Shown: piece by piece, positions 1-7,863 of the stretch
Position numbering within the stretch: position 1 is the stretch's first letter
How the letters are laid out: the number at the start of each line of letters is the position of its first letter
From: Singulisphaera sp. GP187
GTDB lineage: Bacteria; Planctomycetota; Planctomycetia; Isosphaerales; Isosphaeraceae
Length of the DNA stretch: 64,000 nt
Assembly: GCF_900129635.1 (NCBI RefSeq)
Contig: NZ_FSRB01000001.1
Location: forward strand, 2,395,501 to 2,459,500
Direction: 5' to 3'
Notes under the pieces: generated by a model
Seen by the model: only the letters and a program-made list of their open reading frames with translations
Database searches by the model: none
What the model was told of the DNA's origin: nothing
Made by a program: the position numbers and the translations under genes

Positions 1-2940
1 GCGCTCACGAACCTGGAGCGCTACGTCTCGGCCTGCCCCGCTCCTGACGCCACGCTCAAGCTCTTGGCGGATAATCCTCGGACGACCGAAATCCTGGTTC
101 AACTCTTCAGCACGAGCCAGCATTTCAGCGAGTTGATGATCCGTGACCCTGCCTTACTCGACTGGCTCCGAGGAGGGGCCGATCGTCGCGATCGCGATAC
201 GTTGATCGCCGACCTCTGGAACGACCTCGAGGAGGCCCGTGATGAGGAAAGCGAGCGGCTGATCATTCGCCAGTTTCGCCAGCGCGAGTTGCTCCGGATC
301 GGCTACAACGACATTGTGCGGGGGATGCCGCTCGAGGTGGTGACCCTCGACCTCTCGCACCTGGCCGACGCCTGCGTCGAAACCGCGTGCCGCCTCGCGC
401 GGCGTCGCGCGGAGTTTCGACACGGCATCCCCTCCGGGCAAGACGGCGAACCCGCACGTTTCGTCGTCCTGGCGCTCGGCAAGCTCGGCGGTGAGGAACT
501 CAACTACAGCTCCGACATCGACCTCATCTTCCTCTACGACCTCGAGGGCCAAACGACCGGCCCTCGCGTCGTTTCCAACGCGGAATTCTTCGCCAAAATG
601 GGCGGGGACGTCGTCAGGATCCTCTCGGACCACACGGCGCTCGGTATCGCCTACCGGGTCGATATGCGATTGCGACCCGAAGGCGAGCAAGGCGCCCTGG
701 CCCGGTCGCTGGCGGCCACCCTCGGCTACTACGAAACGTCCGGACGGACCTGGGAACGACAAGCCCTGATCAAGTGCCGGCCGATCGCCGGCGACCCCGA
801 GCTCGGCCGCGCCTTCATCGACTCGATCACCCCGTTCGTCTACCGACGCTACCTCAGCGGTGCCGAGATCGGCGAGATCAAGGCGATGAAACGCAAGATC
901 GAACAACGGACGGTCTCCGCGGGAACCGCCTCGGTCGAGGTCAAGACGGGCCACGGCGGCATCCGTGACGTCGAGTTCGTCGTCCAGTTCCTCCAACTCC
1001 TCCACGGTGGTTCCTACACCGATGTCCGCCATCCGAATACTCTCCAGGCGATTTCTCAACTCGAAGTCGTCGGCTGCCTGACGGCCGAGGAACGCGGCAT
1101 CATGGAAGATACCTATCGCTTCCTGAGACGCGTCGAACACCGTCTGCAAACCATGTTCGACCGCCAGACGCATGAGATGCCCCGCGGCCTCGACGAACAG
1201 CGGATCCTGGCGATTCGAATGGGCTACCCCCTGGTGAGCATCTGGGAAGATCGCACCGGCCCGGCGCAGCGGTTCTTGACCGACTATCGCGCGAAAACCG
1301 AGCTCAATCGGAAGATCCTCAACCATCTCCTCCACGATGCCTTCCGCGATGATGACGGGGACGCCGCCGACCCCGTCGTCGACCTGGTGCTCGACCCCGA
1401 TCCCGACCCGGGCCTGGTGTCCCGGGCGCTGGGGAACTATCCGTTTCAGGATCGCCAAACCGCCTACCACAACTTGATGGCCCTGGCGCGCGAAGATTTC
1501 CCCTTCCTCTCCCAGGCGCGGTGCCGGCACTTTCTCGCGGCGATCGCGCCTCGGCTCCTGCAAGCGGTCAGCCAGGCTCCCGACCCCGACATGGCCCTCA
1601 CCAATCTGGAGAAGGTCTCGGCGTCGCTGGGGGCCAAGGCGATTCTCTGGGAACTGTTCAACTTCAACCCACCGACCCTCCGCCTGTTCGTCGAGCTCTG
1701 CGCCACCAGCCAGTTCCTCTCGGAAATCCTGATCAACAACCCAGGAATGATCGATGAGTTGATGGATTCATTGGTGGTCGATCGCCCTCAACCCGCGCAG
1801 GCGATCAAGGCCGAGCTGGCCGAGCTCTGTAAAGGGGCCGAGGACCTCGCGCCGATCTTGCTGAGCTTCCGAAATAAGGAATGGGTTCGCATCGGGATTC
1901 GCGATATCCTCGGCCGCGAGCCGATCCGCGACGTCACTCGCGAGCTGGCCGACGTCGCCGAGGCGATCGTCAGCCAGGTGGCGCGCGACCAGTGGGACCG
2001 GCGTGCCGAGAAGTACGGCCTCCCTCACCGCGGCTCGGACCGAAAGCGGTCGCGTTGGGCGATCGTCGGCCTCGGGAAACTCGGAGGTCGCGAGCTGAAT
2101 TATCACAGCGACCTCGACCTGGTCTTCCTTCACGAAGCGGACGGCGAAACGCGCGGCGGGTTCGAGTCGATCAGTAACGAGCAATTCGTCAACGAGGTGA
2201 CACGCCGGGTCCTCAAAGCGCTGGGGGGAGACTCGTCGTCGGGCTCGCTCTACCAGGTCGACACTCGACTCAGGCCCCATGGAGCGTCGGGACCACTCGT
2301 CGTCACCTTGGCGGCGTTCCGCGACTACTTCCGTGATTCGAGCCAGACGTGGGAGCGACTCGCGCTGACCCGCTCCCGAATCCTTTTCTCAAACGGTGGT
2401 TTCGGGCGAGACGTTCAGGAAGTCATTCAGGAGATCTCCGCTTCGGCCACGCTCGACGCGAAGAGGTTGGCTCATGAGGTATTCGCGATGCGCCGCAAGC
2501 TCGAGGAAGGGCGGGCGCGCAGTGATCTCAAGCGCGGATCGGGCGGGCTGACCGATATCGAGTTCCTGGTCCAGTACCTCCAGTTGGTCCATGCCGCGGA
2601 ATTCCCTGAGATCACCCGGCCGAACCTCTGGGACGCCCTGGACGCGCTCCGCCGCGCCGGTCTGCTCAGCCCCGAGATGCATGTCGACCTCCGAGAGGCC
2701 TACGACTTTCTGCGCACCGTCGAGAGCCGCCTTCGCATCGTTCACAACCGGAGCGCCCACGACCTGCCCGAGAAGATCGAGGAACTGGCGAGACTGGCCC
2801 GCCGCTTGAACTACGGGTCCAACGACGCGACGGATTCAGCCCTCGCCTTCGCCCTCACCGCCGACGCCGACCGGCACGCCGTCCGCACTCGCGCCTTATT
2901 TCAAGAGGTGGTTGGGCGCGCGGCGGGGGAAGTTGTTTAA
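1..2940 (+). CDS. glnE: Bifunctional glutamine synthetase adenylyltransferase/adenylyl-removing enzyme (5' truncated)
   Basis: The gene adds and removes AMP on a tyrosine of glutamine synthetase, setting nitrogen assimilation according to PII and glutamine. The reading frame is open from base 1, so the true start lies upstream; the visible part is 979 residues, near the full length of E. coli GlnE (about 946), so only a short N-terminal piece is missing. Two nucleotidyltransferase domains are visible: GKLGGEELNYSSDIDL (from about 478) in the N-terminal adenylyl-removing half and GKLGGRELNYHSDLDL (from about 2072) in the C-terminal adenylyltransferase half. Each keeps the paired aspartates (SDxD) that bind metal. 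Each is followed by the family's R-x-E and GGIRDVEF / GGLTDIEF helical segments. No glnB or glnA is seen nearby. Identification is secure. Confidence 0.96.
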   Translation, partial: ALTNLERYVSACPAPDATLKLLADNPRTTEILVQLFSTSQHFSELMIRDPALLDWLRGGADRRDRDTLIADLWNDLEEARDEESERLIIRQFRQRELLRIGYNDIVRGMPLEVVTLDLSHLADACVETACRLARRRAEFRHGIPSGQDGEPARFVVLALGKLGGEELNYSSDIDLIFLYDLEGQTTGPRVVSNAEFFAKMGGDVVRILSDHTALGIAYRVDMRLRPEGEQGALARSLAATLGYYETSGRTWERQALIKCRPIAGDPELGRAFIDSITPFVYRRYLSGAEIGEIKAMKRKIEQRTVSAGTASVEVKTGHGGIRDVEFVVQFLQLLHGGSYTDVRHPNTLQAISQLEVVGCLTAEERGIMEDTYRFLRRVEHRLQTMFDRQTHEMPRGLDEQRILAIRMGYPLVSIWEDRTGPAQRFLTDYRAKTELNRKILNHLLHDAFRDDDGDAADPVVDLVLDPDPDPGLVSRALGNYPFQDRQTAYHNLMALAREDFPFLSQARCRHFLAAIAPRLLQAVSQAPDPDMALTNLEKVSASLGAKAILWELFNFNPPTLRLFVELCATSQFLSEILINNPGMIDELMDSLVVDRPQPAQAIKAELAELCKGAEDLAPILLSFRNKEWVRIGIRDILGREPIRDVTRELADVAEAIVSQVARDQWDRRAEKYGLPHRGSDRKRSRWAIVGLGKLGGRELNYHSDLDLVFLHEADGETRGGFESISNEQFVNEVTRRVLKALGGDSSSGSLYQVDTRLRPHGASGPLVVTLAAFRDYFRDSSQTWERLALTRSRILFSNGGFGRDVQEVIQEISASATLDAKRLAHEVFAMRRKLEEGRARSDLKRGSGGLTDIEFLVQYLQLVHAAEFPEITRPNLWDALDALRRAGLLSPEMHVDLREAYDFLRTVESRLRIVHNRSAHDLPEKIEELARLARRLNYGSNDATDSALAFALTADADRHAVRTRALFQEVVGRAAGEVV

Positions 2941-3269
2941 GAGCCTCTCGACTTCCCCCGGTTTCTCGTCGGGTTACTCTGAGCTTGCCATGCGAACCTC
3001 CCGCCTCTGCCAGCCCCGGAGGCGCTGGCGATGGTGGTTGCCGCTGGCGGACGAGCGGTCACGCAGGCGTGTTCACAACGCGACATTTAGACCACCCGAT
3101 GCGCAAGCCAGCAGCGAACGACCGGACCAGCCAAAACTTATAGGTTGTCCGATAAGTCGTATCCATGCAAACGAGTTGATTCTTCTGACCACCTGGAACT
3201 CTTGATGAGTTTCGGCGTAGAATGACTACCGGTAGAGTGCGTTGCCCGGAGAATTCCGAAGACCAAGGC
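2941..3269. other. Intergenic stretch between glnE and the first secreted-protein gene
   Basis: No convincing gene, tRNA or strong terminator was seen. The only supported element is the promoter-like pair at 3195-3224, which recurs upstream of the second copy of the downstream unit. Confidence 0.5.
3195..3224 (+). promoter_or_regulatory. Promoter-like element, copy 1 (TGGAAC-N18-TAGAAT)
   Basis: TGGAAC at 3195-3200 and TAGAAT at 3219-3224 are separated by 18 bases and lie about 45 bases before the ATG at 3270. The same pair with the same spacing occurs at 7195-7224 before the duplicated gene, while the spacer sequence differs. TAGAAT fits a -10 box. TGGAAC is a poor housekeeping -35 but contains GGAAC, typical of many ECF sigma -35 elements. 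Conservation supports it; the sigma factor is not known. Confidence 0.45.
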
Positions 3270-3659
3270 ATGTTTAAAGCCAGTCATCATCCACACGTGC
3301 TGATTGCCACAATCACCGCACTTTGCACCATGGCGTGGATGACAGCTGGCGTTCAGCCTTCGAGCATGCCTCCGGGGCTCAGGGTCGCCGCCGTTGACCG
3401 AGTCCAGGAGCTGCGTCTCGAACCGAAATGGCTGAGGGTCCAGATCGATCGGGGCACGGACGAGCCGAACGTCGCCGCTTTTGAAGAGGATGACCTGCGG
3501 GAGGAAGTCCGCGAATCGATCCGTTCGAGCTCAATCGTCCACTTCGACCGGCCCGAATCAAACCGACAGCTTGATCCATTGCTCGTCCCCGACTGCGAGT
3601 CTCGGGGCGACAGCCATGGGGGACGACGCGGCCCTCCGCCTCGCATGCCTCCCGCCTGA
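3270..3659 (+). CDS. Small secreted or membrane-anchored protein of unknown function, copy 1
   Basis: A 129-residue protein that I do not recognise. Residues about 8-27 form a hydrophobic helix after a short polar start, so it is probably exported or anchored. The middle is acidic (EEDDLREEVRES). A conserved stretch follows (SSxIVHFDRP, then PDC with a single cysteine) and the protein ends in GGRRGPPPRMPPA. An equally long paralog at 7271-7660 shares all of these features. The ATG at 3270 was chosen because it gives exactly the paralog's length and aligns with its start; an upstream in-frame ATG at 3222 lies within the promoter-like region. It precedes an RND pump gene by 198 bases, as the paralog does, so a role with the pump is plausible but unproven. 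It has no His/Met-rich metal-binding stretch like that of CusF. Confidence 0.75.
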   Translation: MFKASHHPHVLIATITALCTMAWMTAGVQPSSMPPGLRVAAVDRVQELRLEPKWLRVQIDRGTDEPNVAAFEEDDLREEVRESIRSSSIVHFDRPESNRQLDPLLVPDCESRGDSHGGRRGPPPRMPPA

Positions 3660-3857
3660 TCATTCACGTCTTCACTCACCGCTCGTGCTCCTCACGGCCG
3701 CTGGAATGCCGCGCCACGCGCGAACGCAAACTTCGCCATGAGCCCGTCCTGAATCCGTGACGGATCATCGCCCAGATTTCCCCGGTCGACGGTGTCGCGA
3801 TCGGGTCCCCCCGACCTATCTATTGACGCCCTCACACATGCTGCAAGGTCTTCCCCC
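3660..3857 (+). promoter_or_regulatory. Conserved spacer/leader before RND pump, copy 1
   Basis: This 198-base non-coding stretch separates the small secreted-protein gene from the RND gene. It aligns with 7661-7863 in the second unit. The best block reads GCGCCACGCGCGAACGCAAA in both copies, followed shortly by GTCCTGAATCCGTGACGGAT in both. No open frame is conserved between the copies, which suggests a functional RNA leader or simply retained sequence after duplication. Confidence 0.45.
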
Positions 3858-6800
3858 ATGGTCCGCGCCATCATTACGTGGAGCCTGCACAATCGTCTGA
3901 TTGTCATCCTGGGGGTTTTCGCCCTCGTCGCGGCCGGCATCCACTCCGCGATCAACTTGAACGTCGAGGCTTACCCCGACCCCACGCCCCCCTTGGTCGA
4001 AATTATCACCCAAAATCCAGGTGCCAGTCCCGAGGAAATGGAGCGACTCATCGGCATCCCCTTGGAAACCGCGCTCAATGGCATGCCCGGCCTCGATGAC
4101 ATGCGAAGCACCTCGATCAGTGGGCTGAACGACATCAAATGTCAATTCACCTACGGCACCGATTACAAGTCGGCCCGCCAGGAGGTGATCAATCGGATCG
4201 GCGCCGTGAGTAACTTGCCGGCGGGGGTGAATCCGGGCCTCTCCCCCTGGAGTCCGACCGGCGAGATCGTCCGTTATGTCCTGGAAGGCCCCGCCTACAC
4301 CACGAACCAACTCAAGGCGGTCCAGGACTGGGTCATCAACCGGGTTCTCAAGACGGTCCCGGGCGTCATCGACGTGACCGGCTACGGGGGCACCGTCAAG
4401 CAGTACCAGGTCCTGGTCAACCCCAGACTGCTTCGACACTACAACGTCACCCTGCATCAGGTTGAGGAGGCATTGGCCCAGTCCAACGCCAACGTCGGCG
4501 GCGATCTGCTGATGCTCGGCAGCCAGACCCACAACGTCCGCGCGATCGGCTTGCTCGGAAAGGGGATCGACCCGCTCGACCCGGCCAACGTCGACCAAGC
4601 CTTCGCCATCGAAATGAAAAAGCTCGATGACATCAACAACGTCATCGTCTCGACCTCGGGCGGGATGCCGATTTTCGTGCGACAAGTGGCCCAGGCGGTC
4701 ATCGGGCATCGTCCAAGACTCGGGATTGTCGGTCGCGGACGTGAAAACGACGTGGTCGAGGGTATCGTGCTGATGCGGAAGTACGAAAAGAGTCTTCCCA
4801 CCTCTCAGGCGGTCGCCGCCAAGTTGAAAGAGATTGAACGCGAAAAGCTCCTGCCCAAGGGAATGCAAATTCGTATTTTCAACAAGCGTACTGATCTTGT
4901 TAATGTGACAACCCATAATGTTCTGCATAATCTTGTGATAGGAATGGCGCTCGTTATCGCCGTGTTGATTGTCTTTCTCGGCGATCTCAGTAGCGCGGCG
5001 ATCGTGGCGATCATGATCCCGCTGGCGCTGCTCTTCGCGGTGACCGTGCTCTATCTCCAGGGCAAGTCGGCCAACCTCTTATCGATCGGCGCCGTCGATT
5101 TCGGGATCATCGTCGATAGCTCGGTGATCATCGTCGAAAACATCTACCGGCACATCACGGCCCCCGACGCCGACCGAACCCGGCCCTTGATCGACCGAAT
5201 TGCCGACGCCTCCCACGAGATCGAGCGTGCCCTCTTCTTCTCCGCCTCGATTATCGTCTGCGCCTTCCTCCCCCTCTTCGCCATGACCGGGCCGGAGGGA
5301 GCCCTCTTCGGACCGATGGCCAACACCTACGCCTTCTCGATCTGCGGCGCCCTCTTGCTTGCGCTCACCTTGGCCCCCGTACTCTGCTCGTTCCTCTTCC
5401 GGAACAAGCGTGAGGAAGCCGACACATTCATCGATCGTTTGATGAAACGGCGCTACCTCTGGATCTTGCACCGGGTGCTCAATCACGGCAAGCTCACCCT
5501 GGCTTGCATCGGCATTCTCCTCGCCTTCACAGTCTCCCTCATCCCAGGTCTCGGCGGCGAGTTCATGCCCGAGCTCGAAGAGGGCAACCTCTGGATTCGC
5601 GCCCTCCTGCCACGCACCGTCTCACTCCAGGAGGCCGCGCGGATGGCGCCTCGGTTGCGAGCGGTCATCGCTTCGGTGCCCGAGGTCCGGGGGGTGATGT
5701 CCCACGTCGGACGACCCGATGACGGCACCGACGTCACCAACTTCTTCAACCTCGAGTTTAACGTCCCGCTCAAACCGATGGAGCAATGGCCGAAAGGCAT
5801 GACCCGCGAGAAGATCCAGGATGAGCTGATGGCGAAGTTCCGCAAGTTCCCGGGCATCGACTTCAGCTTCTCGCAACTGATCCGCGACAATGTCGATGAG
5901 GCGCTCTCGGGCGTCAAGGGGGCCAACTCCGTCAAGCTCAGCGGCAATGACCTGAAAATCCTCGAGGAGAAGGGGCAACAACTCGTGAACGTGCTCCGGA
6001 CCGTGCGGGGCATCGAGAACGTCGGCCTGTTCCACATCGTCGGTCAGCCCAACATGGAGATCGATATCAATCGCGCCGCCTGCGCTCGCTACGGCGTCAA
6101 CGTCGCCGATGTCGAACGCGTCGTCCAGGTCACCATCGGCGGCCGCGCCTTCTCCCAGATGGTCGAGGGCGAGAAGCTCTACGACATCGTGCTCCGGCTC
6201 CCCGACGAACTCCGCGACGACCCCACGGTCATCGGCCGCATCCCGATCGACGTGCCCGGCAACGACGCAGGCGAAGGTGTCCGCATCCCCTTGTCGCAAC
6301 TCGCCACCATCAACCCCCACACTCCGGGCGCCTCCTACATCTACCGCGAGAACAACCGCCGCTACATCCCCGTCCGGTTCGCCGTCCGCGACCGCGACCT
6401 CGCCTCCGCCATCGCCGAGGCCCAGGTCAAGGTCAACGCCCCCAAAACCGGCGTGGACCTGCCCCAGGGCTATAAGCTCGAGTGGTCGGGTGAGTTCGCC
6501 CAGATGCAGGAAGCCAATGCCCGGCTGAAGTGGATCGTACCGCTCTCGATGGTGCTGATGATGGTCCTGCTTTACACCGCGTTCAGCTCGATGAAGGACG
6601 CCATCCTGGTCATGACCAACGTGGTCGAGGCGTCGATGGGAGGCGTCTGGGCCCTGCGACTGACGGGGGTCCACTTCAGCATCTCAGCGGCGGTGGGCTT
6701 CATCTCGATCTTCGGCGTCGCGGTCCAGGATGGAGTCCTGCTAATTTCCTACTTCAACCAGATGCGGGCCGCCGGGATCCCGGTCCGTGAATCCGTGATG

Positions 6801-7106
6801 CGAGGCTCTGAGGTCCGAGTCCGCCCGGTGGTCATGACCGAGCTGACAGCCATGCTCGGCCTCTTGCCCGCCGCATTCGCGACCTCGATCGGTTCCCAGG
6901 CCCAGCGGCCCTTGGCGATCGTGGTTGTCGGTTCCATGTTTGTGACGTTATTCCTGGCGCGGTTCTTGATGCCGGTGCTCTACAGCATCTTCCCGGCACC
7001 CGCCGGCAGTGTCCACGACACGCAACGGGCCAAACTGATCGAAGGATCGCGCTACACCGATGAAATCCTGAACGGCGGCCGGCCGACTGACGAGGAGGAT
7101 CGTTAA
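3858..7106 (+). CDS. Heavy-metal-type RND efflux pump (CusA/CzcA-like), copy 1
   Basis: An inner-membrane proton-driven efflux pump of 1082 residues, the usual length of the HME-RND family. The N-terminal helix is followed by the family stretch PGASPEEMERLIGIPLETAL (about 55-74). Twelve membrane helices and two large periplasmic loops fit the sequence. The proton-relay motif in helix 4 reads DFGIIVDSSVIIVEN (414-428); characterised CzcA proteins have DGA where this has DSS. The ATG at 3858 was chosen because it starts MVRxIITWSLHNRL in both copies; upstream in-frame sequence is not conserved. No membrane-fusion (CusB/CzcB) or outer-membrane (CusC/CzcC) gene is present, so partners must be encoded elsewhere. 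It is about 89% identical to copy 2 over the first 100 residues. The substrate cannot be inferred safely. Confidence 0.9.
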   Translation: MVRAIITWSLHNRLIVILGVFALVAAGIHSAINLNVEAYPDPTPPLVEIITQNPGASPEEMERLIGIPLETALNGMPGLDDMRSTSISGLNDIKCQFTYGTDYKSARQEVINRIGAVSNLPAGVNPGLSPWSPTGEIVRYVLEGPAYTTNQLKAVQDWVINRVLKTVPGVIDVTGYGGTVKQYQVLVNPRLLRHYNVTLHQVEEALAQSNANVGGDLLMLGSQTHNVRAIGLLGKGIDPLDPANVDQAFAIEMKKLDDINNVIVSTSGGMPIFVRQVAQAVIGHRPRLGIVGRGRENDVVEGIVLMRKYEKSLPTSQAVAAKLKEIEREKLLPKGMQIRIFNKRTDLVNVTTHNVLHNLVIGMALVIAVLIVFLGDLSSAAIVAIMIPLALLFAVTVLYLQGKSANLLSIGAVDFGIIVDSSVIIVENIYRHITAPDADRTRPLIDRIADASHEIERALFFSASIIVCAFLPLFAMTGPEGALFGPMANTYAFSICGALLLALTLAPVLCSFLFRNKREEADTFIDRLMKRRYLWILHRVLNHGKLTLACIGILLAFTVSLIPGLGGEFMPELEEGNLWIRALLPRTVSLQEAARMAPRLRAVIASVPEVRGVMSHVGRPDDGTDVTNFFNLEFNVPLKPMEQWPKGMTREKIQDELMAKFRKFPGIDFSFSQLIRDNVDEALSGVKGANSVKLSGNDLKILEEKGQQLVNVLRTVRGIENVGLFHIVGQPNMEIDINRAACARYGVNVADVERVVQVTIGGRAFSQMVEGEKLYDIVLRLPDELRDDPTVIGRIPIDVPGNDAGEGVRIPLSQLATINPHTPGASYIYRENNRRYIPVRFAVRDRDLASAIAEAQVKVNAPKTGVDLPQGYKLEWSGEFAQMQEANARLKWIVPLSMVLMMVLLYTAFSSMKDAILVMTNVVEASMGGVWALRLTGVHFSISAAVGFISIFGVAVQDGVLLISYFNQMRAAGIPVRESVMRGSEVRVRPVVMTELTAMLGLLPAAFATSIGSQAQRPLAIVVVGSMFVTLFLARFLMPVLYSIFPAPAGSVHDTQRAKLIEGSRYTDEILNGGRPTDEEDR

Positions 7107-7143
7107 AAACGACCCCCAGGCAAATCCAGTAATGACGATCAGG

Positions 7144-7184
7144 GCGCGTGGGCGAGTTGAAACTCAACTCGCCCGCGCATTTTC
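7144..7184 (+). terminator. Rho-independent terminator-like hairpin after RND copy 1
   Basis: An 11-base perfect inverted repeat (GGGCGAGTTGA / TCAACTCGCCC) is extended by GCGC pairing on both sides with one bulged T, and is followed by ATTTTCC. It lies 40 bases past the RND stop and before the promoter of the second unit, so it would insulate the two duplicates. Confidence 0.65.
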
Positions 7185-7194
7185 CAACACCACC

Positions 7195-7224
7195 TGGAAC
7201 GCATCAGGAGAATTTGCGTAGAAT
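7195..7224 (+). promoter_or_regulatory. Promoter-like element, copy 2 (TGGAAC-N18-TAGAAT)
   Basis: TGGAAC at 7195-7200 and TAGAAT at 7219-7224 with an 18-base spacer, about 46 bases before the ATG at 7271. It matches copy 1 in box sequence, spacing and distance to the gene, whereas the spacer itself has diverged. Confidence 0.45.
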
Positions 7225-7270
7225 CATTGGGCACTGAAAAGGCATCACCCCGCGACTTCGAGGCCGAGGC

Positions 7271-7660
7271 ATGCCTAAAGCGAAATTTCACCCGCGACTG
7301 CTGATTTGCACGATCGCTGCACTCTGCGTCATGGCATGGGTGAATGATCGCGTTCACGCTTCCACGCATACCCAAGAGACCAATGCGGCAGCCGTCGACC
7401 GGCTCCAGATTTTGCGCCACGAAGCAAAATGGCAGCGGGTCCGGTTCGAGCGGGTGTCTGACGAGCCCACTCTCTCCGCCTTGGAAGAGGACGACGAGCA
7501 GGAGGAAGTCCGCGAGTCGGCCCAGTCAAGCTTGATCGTCCACTTCGACCGCCCGGTGTCGACCAGGGAGGTAAACACCTTGCTCATCCCCGACTGCGAC
7601 TTTCGGGGTGACAGCCCTGGGGGACGTCGCGGTCCTCCGCCCCGCATGCCCCCCGCCTGA
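7271..7660 (+). CDS. Small secreted or membrane-anchored protein of unknown function, copy 2
   Basis: Also 129 residues, paralogous to the protein at 3270-3659 over its whole length. It has an N-terminal hydrophobic helix (about 9-25), the conserved VDRLQIL and EAKWQRVRF segments, an acidic middle (LEEDDEQEEVRES), SSLIVHFDRP, a PDC motif with one cysteine, and the same GGRRGPPPRMPPA tail. The tail and the SSxIVHFDRP block are better conserved than the N-terminus, as expected if they carry the function. It lies between the terminator of the first pump and the second pump, so it belongs to the second unit. Function unknown. Confidence 0.75.
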   Translation: MPKAKFHPRLLICTIAALCVMAWVNDRVHASTHTQETNAAAVDRLQILRHEAKWQRVRFERVSDEPTLSALEEDDEQEEVRESAQSSLIVHFDRPVSTREVNTLLIPDCDFRGDSPGGRRGPPPRMPPA

Positions 7661-7863
7661 CATTTCACGACTTCGTTCGCCTCTCGAGTTCTTCACGGCC
7701 ACTGGGATGCTGCGCCACGCGCGAACGCAAACTTCGGCATGCGCCTTGTCCTGAATCCGTGACGGATCACGGATCATCGCTCAGCTCCCCGGTCGACGGT
7801 TTTCCGGCCGGGCCCCCCTGCCCTCCCTCGCACATCGTCACACAGACTTCGAGGCCTTCGCTC
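7661..7863 (+). promoter_or_regulatory. Conserved spacer/leader before RND pump, copy 2
   Basis: Counterpart of 3660-3857. In this copy the conserved block ends in a perfect palindrome (ATCCGTGA-CGGA-TCACGGAT, about 7755-7774), of which copy 1 keeps only the left arm. No conserved reading frame is seen. Confidence 0.4.

Noticed and set aside
154-1563. A 469-codon open frame antisense to glnE
   Set aside because: It mirrors the codon bias of glnE in a high-GC genome, lacks a ribosome site and reads like no protein family; glnE is unmistakable on the other strand.
3270-3659. CusF-like periplasmic copper chaperone
   Set aside because: The protein lacks Met/His/Trp metal-binding residues and has a different length and tail from CusF.
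3692-3955. Minus-strand frame covering the conserved leader, with a counterpart at 7526-7777
   Set aside because: The similarity between the two translations follows from nucleotide conservation; the frames differ in extent and the conserved block is read in different contexts, so coding is unlikely.
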